NCBI RefSeq assembly: GCF_002575655.3
Contig: NC_053036.3
Coordinates: 161,796,627 to 161,860,626, forward strand
Source: Aegilops tauschii subsp. strangulata
Lineage: Eukaryota > Streptophyta > Magnoliopsida > Poales > Poaceae
Length of the DNA: 64,000 nucleotides
Direction: 5' to 3'
Below the pieces are notes generated by a model. That model was not told where the DNA came from, searched no databases, and was given only the letters and a program-made list of their open reading frames with translations. Numbering within the stretch: position 1 is the first letter of the stretch; every line of letters begins with the position of its first letter. The translations under genes were made by a program, and so were the position numbers. Shown piece by piece: positions 37,101 through 48,579 of this stretch.

Positions 37101-37827
37101 ACTAGAACTGGATACTTAATAAAACACACCCTTCCAAGTGCCAGATATAACCCGATGATCGCTCTCTAACAGGGCGACGAGGAGGGGATCGCCGGGTAGG
37201 GTTATGCTATGCGATGCTACTTGGTGAACTTACCATCTACTCTCTTCTACATGCTGCAAGATGGAGGTGGCCTGAAGCATAGTCTTCGACAGGATTAGCT
37301 ATCCCCCCCTTATTCTGGCATTCTGCAGTTCAGTCCACCGATATGGCCCTTTACACATATACACATGCATATGTAGTGTAGATCCTTGCTTGCGAGTACT
37401 TTGGATGAGTACTCACGGTTGCTTTTCTCCCTCTTTTCCCCTTTCTATACCTGGTTGTCGCAACCTGATGCTGGAGTACAGGAGCTAGAGATCCCGAGGA
37501 TGATTCTACGTGGAGTTCGGCTTCGAGGAGTAGTTAGGAGGTCCCAGGCAGGAGGCCTTGCCTTTTCGATCGTTGCTACTTTTGTGCTAGCCTTCTTAAG
37601 GCAAACTTGTTTAACTTATGTCTGTACTCAGATATTGTTGCTTCCGCTAACTCGTCTATGATCGAGCACTTGTATTCGAGCCCTCGAGGCCCCTGGCTTG
37701 TATTATGATGCTTGTATGACTTATTTATGTTGTAGAGTTGTGTTGTGATATCTTCTCGTGAGACCCTGATCTTGATCGTACACATTTGCGTGCATGATTA
37801 GTGTACGGTCAAATCGGGGGCATCACA
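34137..37827 (+). repeat. 3' LTR of E2, complete
   Basis: TGACGCCCGG to GGCATCACA, 3691 bp. The GC-rich stretch 34640-35410 reads as open in several frames (for example 34651-35409, 252 codons, Pro/Arg/Ala-rich). The AT-rich block is at 35460-35600 and the hairpin at 36372-36399. It is followed directly by E1 LTR sequence from its interior. Confidence 0.85.
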
Positions 37828-40800
37828 GATATGTTGGGATATCACAATATCTCTTATTTAATTAATGCATCTATATACTTGGTAAAGGGTGGAAGGCTCG
37901 GCCTTATGCCTGGTGTTTTGTTCCACTCTTGCCGCCCTAGTTTCCATCATACCGGTGTTATGTTCCTTGATTTTGCGTTCCTTACGCGATTGGGTGATTT
38001 ATGGGACCCCCTTGACAGTTCGCTTTGAATAAAACTCCTCCGGCAAGGCCCAACCTTGGTTTTAACATTTGCTACCTAAGCCTTTTTTCCCTTGGGTTCT
38101 GCAGACTCAAGGGTCATCTTTATTTTAACCCCCCCCCCCGGGGCCAGTGCTCCTTCGAGTGTTGGTCCGAACTGAGCTGCCTGCGGGGCCACCTTGGGGA
38201 AACTTGAGGGCTGGTTTTACTCGTAGCTAGTCTCATCCGGTGTTGCCCTGAGAACGAGATATGTGCAGCTCCTATCGGGATTTGTCGGCACATCGGGCGG
38301 CTTTGCTGGTCTTGTTTTACCATTGTCGAAATGTCTTGTAAACCGGGATTCCGAGATGGATCGGGTCTTCCCGGGAGAAGGAATATCCTTCGTTGACCGT
38401 GAGAGCTTATAATGGGCTAAGTTGGGACACCCCTGCAGGGTATTATCTTTCGAAAGTCGTGCCCGCGGTTATGTGGCAGATGGGAATTTGTTAATGTCCG
38501 GTTGTAGAGAAATTGACACTTGACTTAATTAAAATACATCAACCGCGTGTGTAGCCGTGATGGTCTCTTCTTGGCGGAGTCCGGGAAGTGAACACGGTTC
38601 TTGTGTTATGGTTGTGCGTAAGTAGTTTCAGGATCACTTCTTGATCACTTCTAGCTACACGACCATTGCGTTGCTCCTCTTCTCGCTCTTATTTGCGTAT
38701 GTTAGCCACCATACATGCTAGTGCTTGCTGCAGCTCCACCTCACTACCCTTTCCTACCCATAAGCTTAAATAGTCTTGATCTCGCGCGTGTGAGATTGCT
38801 GAGTCCTCGTGACTCACCAGATACTTCCAACAGTTGCAGGTGTCAATGATACCAGTGCAGGTGATGCTACCGAGCTCTAACGGGAGTTCGACGAGGACCT
38901 TGGTCGTTACTATGTTTCGTTTCCTGTTGATCAGTAGTGGAGCCCAGTTGGGACGATCGGGGATCTAGCAGTTGGGTTATCTTCTTTTCTTTTGGCTTTG
39001 ACCGTAGTCGGTCTATGTGTGTACTCTGATTAATGTATGATTTATTTAAGTATTGTGTGAAGTGGCGATTGTAAGCCAACTCTCTTTATCCCATTCTTGT
39101 TCATTACATGGGATTGTGTGAAGATGACCGTTCTTGCGACAAAACCTACAATGCGGTTATGCCTCTAAGTCGTGCCTCGACACGTGGGAGATATAGCCAC
39201 ATCGTGGGTGTTACAAGTTGGTAATCAGAGCCATCCCCGACTTAGGAGCCCCCTGCTTGATCGAATCGCTGGCGTTTTTGAGTCTAGAACAAAAAATGTT
39301 TTTGAGTCTTAGGATTATATATATATCGGAGAGTAAGATTCTTTTTACTCCTCAGTCCCTTCGTCGCTCTGGTGAGGCCTCCTGACGTAGAAGTTTTGAC
39401 TCTCCTCTCCTCAAATTCACGAATTTTTTTTAGGATCACGCGGGTATCTTGGAATCGTTCCGATGGTTTTGTGACGAGAACATTGTTCTTGGTGCCTCCT
39501 GACATTTAGGGGTTGTGGCAGTGTCCTGGGGAGTTGAGCTCCGAGGTGTTGTCGTCACAATTTTATCGTTGCAGTTCTGGAATACCTGAGTTTCTCCGAC
39601 ATCGAAAATCTCTTTTATGCAGTTGTTGGTGAGATCACCTCGACGCCACCCAGTACTGGGGCGGGAGTTCGGGAGTATTGCCATAACTCGTATAACGGAT
39701 GCTTTTCGAAGGTTGAGGTACACGATTTCCGAAATTTTCTTGGTTATGTGTTGATGGATGGATACAGCTGGATCTAGGGATTGTTAGTTTGGGTGAGATA
39801 TATTGTGTCCCCTGTATCCCCAACACCAGATTGCATAACCAGAAAGTTTCGGGAGTTTATAAGTGGGAATTCACGTAGCTCCTAGATTATCTTTCCAACA
39901 GACACATGATACGATATGGGATCTATCATATGTTTGTTTCCGGCTTATTTCCTAAGCCAATCCTTTGTTTTGTTTTGGTTTGTGGTATTCGAGTTGCGTC
40001 GAAGTCAAGTGTTGATTCCCTACCTTTCCTAAGCGGTGTTCTCATACTTCTATGTGAATACCAATCCTTCTTGATCATCGAGATTGTCATCCCAATTCTT
40101 TCCAACCGGCGTGTTTCTCTTCAAGTGCATCCAGTCATTCCAACTTTCGCAAGATCAGTTCTAAGCTTTTTCTCAACGGTGTTCGTTTCATCCGACCCAA
40201 GTTGCCTTTGTTTTCCCGCCCTCCCACCCTTTTCTTCAAGGACTCAGATTTCTTAATCAAGTATCCTTTTTATTGATGCGAAGTCTCTTCATTCTTTTCT
40301 TTCAATGTTCTCATCCGGTGATTTCCCATGAAGATACTAACGGAGCTTCAAGTTTATTATTCTTCGTTCTTTTTCTTCTCCGGTGGACTCAAGTCAAGCT
40401 TTCAGTGTTGATCGTATTCTTTTCCTCGTTTCAAATGCTTTCTCATGTCGGTGCATCTCTTAATCATCCACCTCTTGCTATTCATGTTATCTGGAGTGCT
40501 GAAGATATCTCAGAATATTCACATTTCCATTCCCAATCTGTTCAAGCTATCTCGAGGTTGTTATCCCTTTTGAGCCATTTAATTCAACCGGCGCAATCTT
40601 TCTTTTAATCATTCAACGGTGTATCTTTTGAGTGGGCCCTAAACCACAGGTCTTTTTCCAGGATCTTACCTGACTCTGCTAATTTTTCTGGAGTTATTCT
40701 CAAATTCATTTCAAAGTTTGACGTAAGAATGAATTTTCATCAGTCATATGTCTTTCTCCAAGATCTTTCAAATTCTTTCATCGTTGGTTCATCATTTCTA

Positions 40801-42847
40801 TTATTCATTGTTCCGGAGTGTCTCAATAATTTTGGTGGTATTTCTCGTCGTCATTCTCGGATTTTCAAGACCGAAGAAGAATTTTTCCTCCAAATCCTTA
40901 CCCGTATTTCCAAAGATGCGTAGTTCAAGCTTGATGCCATCCTCTCATAATTGTTTTTGATTGTGTGAATTATTTTCACCCATCCGGAGCAATTCAAGAG
41001 TCTTTTCAGTTTGATTCTCCAGATCTCATCATCTCGGAATTATTCATTCTCAGCTTTCGGATCTCGTTCTCCAAATCTTACCGGTGCATCATTCAAGTAT
41101 TCTCTAATCAGCTCGTCATCTATTCGTTCACTTGTATCTAAATCCCCTCAAGTATCTTCTTTCGTTTTCCAATTCTTCCCGGTGAATTGTGCCTTTGCTA
41201 CTTTCATTTTCAGTTCTTGCGATGGTTTGTTTAAGATTCCTCTTTGTTTGGCATCGTATCAATTCATTTGTTATCTCATAATCCTACCGGTGGTTTGTTC
41301 AACATTCCTATTCCTTTATTATCGTATCAATTCATTCGTTCTTTCCAATCCTCCTGGTGATTCGGCGAAGAATTCTTCAAGTTGGCGCTATATCCCTCTT
41401 CAATCCTTGCAAAAGAAATAAGTGGCATGCCAAATCCGTTGCTTGTCATCAATTTAAATTGGTGAAGGATATGCATAACATAATTCTTATTCTTGTTTCA
41501 TCCAAGTGATTAATTTCTTCTTTCCGGAGTTGTTCATCATATCACGTTCTCGGTTCGAGTTGCTTCATCTTTCTTTTCCGGAGTTCCAAGTTTTCTGCTT
41601 TATCGCGTCGCGAAGCTCCATCTAAATCATTGCAAGGATCACCTTGTTCTTTCAACTTCTCTTCCTTTCTATCATTCTTTTATTACGGGAGTTCTCACGA
41701 AGGCTCTACATGGTGGTTCATCAAGGATCACTTTCATTCTTCAATTGTTCGTCAAGATTTCTCACAGAGTTAAGATCCGCCAAGCTATACTCTAAAATAA
41801 ACATGGTGTTCAACACACGTTTTGTTTTGGGGAGTTCAAGTATTCTTCATCTTGCATTCCGAAGTGCAATTCTTCCTACCTTATCTTTTGAGATGGTAAT
41901 ACGTCATTCTTGACAATTTCTTTTTGTGCTTCATGATTCACATGTTGTCAAGAATGAGGTATTTTAAATCCATTAATCTCTTCGTTTGAGTTATCTTGTG
42001 TCATATTCCGCTTAAAGCATTTCCTAAGGAATGTTACTATTGTGGTGCTTATCAATGATCCAAGTTATCTCTTTATCATCTTGGTGGAAGAAGTTTTTCA
42101 TCTCTTTGGTGTTCTCAATCAAATTAATTGATACCGCTAGTGGCTGGTTATAACCTCAAATGTTGGAAGTTTTCCATAAGCCCACAACAAGCGTCTTTTC
42201 GTTGTTGATTTTCCAACAACTCTGTTCAACCCTTCTTCGTAAGGATGTTCTCAAATTCATTTCTAGTAGAAGATGTTCTTCTTCTTCGTTCTTTTCACTC
42301 CATTATTCATTCCGGAGGCTTTCTGATATTGCTCTCTTCGAACCATCATCTTTTCATATCAAGATCATGTTTTCTTTTCCTTTGTGGCCCAATTAACAGG
42401 AGTGTCGTGTCCTCCATTCAAGTTCTCTCATCTTAACAAGTTTTGCCTCTCTTTTCAATCGGAGCGCTATCTGAAATCCTTCTTACCACTGGTGCCATTC
42501 TTTTTATAGTTCCGGAGGCAGTTTGTTGTTGATTTCAACAAGCATCATCCAATCAAGTTAATGTTAATTCATTCCATTTTCAGTTGGAGTGCTGTTCGAA
42601 ATATTTCATTCTTATCCCCTCTATATCTTGTGTTAACCGGAGTGGTTTCATTGGCTATCTTGTCATTTCTCGATGTATTCCTTGTTCCTCTTGTCCAACG
42701 GACTGTTTGTAGTCTCATTCATCTCTGTTGTATTATTTCTTTCAAGTTGTTCAATCTCCCAAGGTTCGTGGTTTCATTCGTTTGTCAATGAAGCAACTTA
42801 GTTTTACCTCTTCTCTTCCTCTTCCGTTTCTCTCTGGTGCCATCCTA

Positions 42848-42864
42848 GATCTCGGGACGAGATC
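42848..42864. repeat. Hairpin before the E1 3' LTR (right copy)
   Basis: GATCTCG, loop GGA, CGAGATC. The same sequence is at 24570-24586, and the E2 version (AAATCTCG/CGAGATTT) is at 34098-34116. It lies 31 bp before the LTR in E1 and 20 bp before it in E2. Confidence 0.75.
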
Positions 42865-42894
42865 CTCTCGTAGTGGTGGAGTGTTGTAACGCCC

Positions 42895-43935
42895 CGAGAC
42901 CGACGCTTCAGATGCCTTCCATGTTTTCGTTGTCGCCGTGTGTTTTATTTGTTTGTTGCATTTCATCATGTCATCTTTTGCATTGCATCGGCACTCGTTG
43001 TCGTCATTGTTTTTAAACTTGCATCCGCTCGTAGTTGCCGCGTCCCCCCTTGCTTTCGTTGACCGTTCCGAGATCAATCTTGTTCTTCGTTTACCCTCTG
43101 GCCTAGACTGGAGTCTCTTTGTACAGTGCACAGACCCCTCGTGTGCGTGTCCGAAGCTGTCCCGAACCCGAACCTCTGAGTCGTGACCATTGGATCCGGA
43201 TCAACCCCAAACATCTATATAACATCACCGTTTTCTTTGTTGGACTCTCCTAGCCTATTTTTCTCGATCGTCCGATTTAAATCGGAGGGCCCAAATAGCC
43301 TCTAATCTAATCCCTATGAGATATATATTGACCAACCCTAAAATTGAGGAGAGCTGTCCCATCCTCCGAACCCCTCCGCCGCCGCCAGCCCCGGTCTCGA
43401 TCCACCTCGGGATCCCTTCTCCTTGTTTTCCTCGACCCACCAACCAGCGCTCCCCACTGCTCCTCCCCAATTCGCTCGCCCGGCCAACCAGAGTAGCTCC
43501 TCGATCCACTCCACGCCGACCCCCATCGCCCTCCTCCCGTGCTTCCCGCGCGCCACCGCAAGCAGCAGCACCACCGGAGCTCCCTTCGCCGTCGGTCACC
43601 ACCACCAGGTCGTCCCGCTCCCTGCCATCTCCCTCCTCTCGCTTTCTCTGCTTCCTCTGGATGCCTCTCACCTCTCGGCCTCTCTCTCTGTTCAAGTAGG
43701 AGCAGTCTCGCTATCGCCGGGAATGGGTCCCTTCGTCCCGGAGGATCCATCCTGATCCGGCCGCCTCCAGCCGTCCCCGCCGCCAAGTGCCGCCGACGAC
43801 CCCCATCTTCCCGTCGCTGCGCCAAGTCCCTCGCCCCGCCTCTGCATCCCTGCTCCAAAACGAACGCCAAGCCGCCGCCCTGGAGCTTCTCTGCCGCCGG
43901 CGCCTTCTCCAGCGCCCCAAGTCCCGCCATGAACG
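42895..43935 (+). repeat. Truncated 3' LTR of E1 (right copy)
   Basis: 1041 bp starting TGTAACGCCCCGAG, with the TATA box at 43216-43222, ending at GAACG exactly as the left copy does. It has no solo-LTR insertion, giving one of the two empty sites for that insertion. Confidence 0.85.
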
Positions 43936-44855
43936 TACTTAATGACACGTGAATAGTGCACGTACTCAATGACAGAGCACGGGATGGTAGCCATGGACAT
44001 GGTCGGCCCTTTTTGAAGAGAGTACTAATAAATAACTTTGATGCGTCCCGTCAACTCGCAGAACGACGAGAAGCTTGCTCCCTCGCCAACGCGTGCACGG
44101 TGGCTCGCAGCACGGGGAGAAACTTTTGCTTACAAGCGGTGGACGTGCAGCAGTTCATTTGGTGTCAGATTGCCAGAAGTACTACTGTAGTACCATCATT
44201 ATTGTTCGACTTCCGAAAGAGGAGAAGAGCCAAGCGCAAGGTCACCTACTAACCTAGTACAGTACTACTATAGCCAAAGCTGGTCCACCTTTTTAGAGCA
44301 TGGTTAAGTAATATAGGCGGCTCTTGCAGCGGCACATCATTTAGAGCAAGTACTCTCTTCGTAGGAACAAAGGAAGTGAAACAAAAGTTGGAGTGGATGC
44401 TAGATTGCCAATTAAACATGATTACATAGGAAAAAAATCCTATAGCATTCTATCCTATGAATCAAACGACCAATGTAGGAAAATTATGAGGGGGGGTCTC
44501 TCCAACAGTGTTCCTTGGCTCGCACCTAACATCACGGTGGTCGAACTTGGAGTCATTCATCTGGTACACGTGGCATCTCAAATCTGGACACAAGGTGACG
44601 CGACCTCTCACTTCCTCCGCCATTTGAAGCGGCGCGCCGGTGGAGGGCTAGCATACTGCAATATTAGGTTGGCTCTATGTGATGTGGCAACTTCATATAC
44701 TAACCGGATGCTGGCTATACTACTACGGTACTCACACTCCAAGAAGTGACTCGAAAACCATTCATAAATTGAGTCTATGACATGCATTTGCAACTGAAAT
44801 GTACAATTCATTAAATACAACAAGTCATCAACACACAACGACAACGAGGATACAT
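43936..44855. repeat. Segment X, right copy
   Basis: Matches 25655-26574. It continues without a break into the 3' flank of the DUF295 gene, so this is the original position and the left copy is the derived one. The two short frames here (43956-44252 and 44393-44749) differ from the left copy by a few substitutions each and have no recognised domain. Confidence 0.75.
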
Positions 44856-44941
44856 GTTGGATTATAGATTATTTCCAACAAAACATTCTAGCAAATACTA
44901 AAGTTTTCATCACACAACAAATAACAAGCAATGAATAAACT

Positions 44942-46339
44942 TCAACTCAACCAATCCTCGGCATTGGAAACGCTTGCTTTGAACCATAGGTGCTCTGGGA
45001 AGGGCCAGCTATTGTCAATATCGAGAGCAACGCAGGACTGATCATCCAGGCTGAAGCGGCATATATCAGGACCAGGGTAGGGAACCACCAAAATGTCCGA
45101 GGTATAGATACAGTTGCTTCTCATAAATGGTAGTAACGTTGTGTCAACAGCAGCTGGATCGCCTTTCACCATCATTGGATAGTTTGGTCCAAGGAAGAGC
45201 GAGTTTGCTCCAAGACTATCAATACTGAACAAGGGAGAAGGTGTTGGCGCTAGCACACTAGTATCCGTCCTAAATACCATGCAACGGGTGTTGGAATAGG
45301 TCAGGAGAGGGCGACCATGGGAGACAACACCTGCTTCCTCAGTAGTAACAGTCTGAGTGCACTGTATACAGACAAGAAGAGGTGATCCATCGGAATTAGT
45401 TGCCAGGTGCCACTGAGTATATAAGTTCTGCTCCTCCTCATGCTCATGATCATCACCATCGTCATCTCCCCCTTGCTTATAAAATTTTTCAAGTATAGGT
45501 GGTGGAATGTTCACAGGACCTTGGAAACACAAGAAGAAGCTTAATTAGTAAAGGGAAACTTGCTAGCCCGCATGCATGTGGATGAAACAATTATAATTAC
45601 GATGGAAGACAAACATACCGAAACTACGAGGATCCCATGCAAAAATAGTGCCATGAGTGGTGGCAGCAAACACAAGATCCTCGTATTCAATTGCATCACA
45701 GTACACATCCGTGTATAGAAACTGATTTTTGAGCAATATCCATCCAGTCGAACCACGAAGGACGGCAACAAGCTTGTCGAAGATAGCAACAACTTGATAG
45801 TTCTTGTAATTCCAAGAGCGGTTGGGAACTCGACAAATTGCTATCTTTAGTAGACGACAGTCACCATGATCGTATTTGAACGTACGTAGATCATCTATGT
45901 GCTCAACCTCGGGGCACTCTAAGATTTTTGGAAGTGGAATCCGCTGACGAGTGTACACATTCACAAGTTCCCACTCGCAATTGTACCCAATATAAACAAC
46001 CCAATCTCCATTTGCGCCAGCCCAGGACTTACCCTTAAGCGATGGCATCTTGACATCACATGTATCATTATCAAGCGGCATCAACTTGCACAAGGTGAGG
46101 CCTCCGTCGTCCGCGCCCATGCGAACAGGCTTATAGCGAAGAAGATAAGGGAGATCAAACCGCTCCTGGACCCTTGGGTTCCTTGTAATGATGTTATTAG
46201 TTGAGTCGAGAATGGGCTTGAACGAACCTGCCATGCTAGCCGAGGTGATGACGTCGCACCGATCAATGAGTTCCCCCACCACGTCATCTTTCAGATCGGG
46301 GCAAGAATAACGGGGTCGTTTCCGGCTTGTTCCCTCCAT
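44942..46339 (-). CDS. F-box/DUF295-type protein, two exons
   Basis: Exon 1 is 46339-45619, the intron 45618-45520 (99 bp, GTATGT..CCAAG) and exon 2 45519-44942. The split codon is phase 1 on both sides, giving 432 residues with no internal stop. I chose the Met starting MEGTSRKRP; an in-frame Met exists upstream at 46561, which would add 74 residues with no family support. Residues about 14-50 (LKDDVVGELIDRCDVITSASMAG) look like a short F-box. The C-terminal half has the DUF295 hallmarks SLGANSLFLG (about 342-351) and SNCIYTSD (about 374-381). An acidic run lies at about 259-270. F-box/DUF295 proteins are a large grass family thought to be SCF substrate adaptors; the substrate is unknown. 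It is the only intact host gene here and lies just beside the duplicated segment. Confidence 0.8.
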
Positions 46340-48491
46340 GGAGAAGACGATCGAACAATGGCAGAAGGAAGGGTGAAGGCAAATGGAGGAGGGAGGAAGA
46401 GCATGCGACAGCAGTTCCAAATCTAGAGGGAAAGGCGAAGAGTCGGTGGACGGTTGCCAGTTTGCCACAGTACACGAAGAGGCGCCCCGACCTACACGTC
46501 CTTTCGAAAATTGTACAAAAGGACTCGCCGTCGTCTCGTTGACATGTTGGAACGGGACCACATGTCAACGAAACATGGTGTGTAATTTCTCGTGCAAAAT
46601 GCGATCTGGCCGCGTTGGCCCGAGGTGCCGCATTATTTCTTGACTTTATTTTTTTAATGGCGTGCCGTTCAGTTTTGAAGCACGACTAACTGGTACTGTT
46701 TGCAGAGAAAATATAAACTACTCTACCACTACTCCACCTCTAGTACTAGTAGTATAAAAAAGATATATAGGTTGGAGCTTCAGAGCTTTGTTGCTAAGGG
46801 CTGCTCACTTGCTTCTCACACTATCACCCTCTCTCCAGATCTAAAAAAGACGGCCTCTCTCTCCCTCCTCACCGATGGTCACAGATCCGCCGGGGAAGAA
46901 AAGGACGTTCAGCGTTGACGCACTCGTCATCGGCGAGCGAGGTCACGCACTGACGACAAGGCCGTCCTCTCAGACCTAGCGCCCGCGCAGGATGGCCTCC
47001 ATCCCCAAGCTCACTGCCGTAGTGCGTGCGGAGGACGACGACCACGAGCGAAGCCACTTCCCGCCGACCCTCAGGTATGCTACCTCTTTTCGAACCATAC
47101 CCTTGTTCTATTGCCCCATCTTCCATGTCGCTGCATGTGGATCTTTTTCCACTCCACCATCTTCCCAATTTGCTATCCTCTGCTCTGCTGGTCACGCAGA
47201 CGAAAACCTTAATTTGCACTATTAAAGGAAACTCTACTTCATGCAGACTAATCCATGTATGGGTTGAATAAGGAAAGGAAGGGAGACTGTACTGTCCAAG
47301 ACAGTAGGCATCAAACCCGCATCTAGGTTGAAAAGGGGAAAATCAGTAGCTAAGGAACGAGTCTCGTGTCTCTTGGTTGAAGAAGGGTAGAAAGGCATGA
47401 CAACGCAATAGAGAATGACTAGGTCGATCGGTTTGTTGTCCTCACATAGGAAAAAGGTGGCTAAACATAACAAAAATGGGACGTAATCCACATATGCTAC
47501 ATGGATATTTGTTGCTCTGGGCAACCATACCTCCCTCACCACTCTATGCGTCCGTGGAGGTACATCGTACTGGTGCGCCCACTGTCTGAATGGGCCTCCC
47601 ATGCTCTTAGTGTCACTTTTTTGCTGTTAGTATAACGCCAGCAGTCAAGTCAAGCAATGCTACTGCAAAAGTGATGCCACATTTAACTAATGCCGCACTC
47701 AGTCTAATGCCACCGATAAATTTAAGCAATGCCATTTAATGTCACTGGATTATTTCAGGGTTAGCTGTTGATTGTGGATGTATTAAAGATTTTTCAGCTA
47801 AGGCATTCTAATGATGTTGCACAGCCAGTATACCAACGATGAAACTTGTTACTACCTTCAGATTTTTGCACTCTTAATGCTTATAGATTACATACCTCAC
47901 TTTCATGAGATAAGTTAATTTTTTTGTACAGTGTCACCAAAATGCCAAGGCGCTGATGTCATTTTATTTCGGTTAAACTGCACAAAAAATTATGAAGACA
48001 AGAGGAAAGGTCAAGAGTGGGCATCTCCTCCTCCGCTGTTCTCTTGATTCGTTCGATCAAGTTTTTATGTTTGATCGATTATCAAGATTGGGATAGCAAT
48101 TTTTAAGGTCCCCCCGAGTTCGAAATGATATTTACCTTGAAGGTACATGGTTTGCAAATTTTTTATACTGTCATTAGTTAATAATGCTAGTTACCTTCAG
48201 ACTTTTGTATTTGGTTTAATGCTCATGCACAACTAGTATACCAATGCTGAAACGTGTTACCTTTATATTTTGTATTGTTAATTCTTATAGAAATCTTCCA
48301 GTGCCAGAGTTTATTGAAATCTTTTCAGTAAAACCACTGTAATGTACCCTGTAATAAATAACTACTCTAATGTTGCACTAGCCACTGGATTAGTGTATAT
48401 TTGTAGTATTCGAAATTTTGAATGGTGTTGCATTAGCGTATGGACATAAATAAAGTGTGGCAAGCTTTCCCAGATATGTGCTCAAGAAAAC
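46340..48491. other. Intergenic DNA upstream of the DUF295 gene
   Basis: The first 300 bp are the likely promoter/5' region of the minus-strand gene. A TATA-like run (AGTATAAAAAAGATATATAG, about 46751-46770) faces the plus strand and is followed by short open frames at 46873 (34 codons) and 46992-47225 (77 codons; the 28th codon is followed by a good donor AGGTATGC). These could mark the first exon of a divergent transcript, but I find no downstream exon. After 47230 the DNA is AT-rich without a supported gene. Confidence 0.4.
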
Positions 48492-48579
48492 TACTACCTG
48501 TTTTTCTAAATACTAGTAGACGTTTGGGTACTTTAAACTGAACCGCAAAAACGTCTTATATTAAGGAACAGAGGGTGTA
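48492..48579. mobile_element. Stowaway-like MITE, short
   Basis: The right part GCAAAAACGTCTTATATTAA followed by GGAACAGAGGGTGTA is the familiar end of Triticeae Stowaway (Tc1/mariner) MITEs. The left end TACTACCTGTTTTTCTAAATA is its imperfect inverted partner. At 88 bp it is near the typical size. The TA target duplication cannot be separated from the ends. Confidence 0.65.

Larger units (their letters stand above)
26571..37827 (+). mobile_element. E2: second long-LTR, non-coding Gypsy-like element, 5' truncated
   Basis: 5' LTR 26571-29978 (lacks the first 252 bp present in the 3' LTR), primer binding site at 29982, internal domain to 34136, complete 3' LTR 34137-37827 (3691 bp, TGACGCCC to CATCACA). 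It interrupts the E1 LTR at the point equivalent to 19558; GATAT (37828-37832) would be the right target copy. The left target copy is missing with the LTR start. No gag-pol is present. The primer site TGGTATCAGAG and the hairpin before the 3' LTR are of the same type as in E1, but the LTR sequences are not alike. Confidence 0.82.
37828..43935 (+). mobile_element. E1 (right copy): LTR end, internal domain and truncated 3' LTR
   Basis: LTR end 37828-39215 (matches 19558-20940), primer site 39219-39233, internal domain 39234-42894 (matches 20959-24606), truncated 3' LTR 42895-43935. It agrees with the left copy apart from scattered substitutions and small indels (7028 against 7017 bp over the whole duplicate including X). 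The rest of its 5' LTR is absent, being on the far side of E2. Confidence 0.85.

Noticed and set aside
46340..46561. Upstream Met at 46561 as the start of the DUF295 protein
   Set aside because: The extra 74 residues lack family features and would place the F-box far from the N-terminus; start at 46339 preferred.
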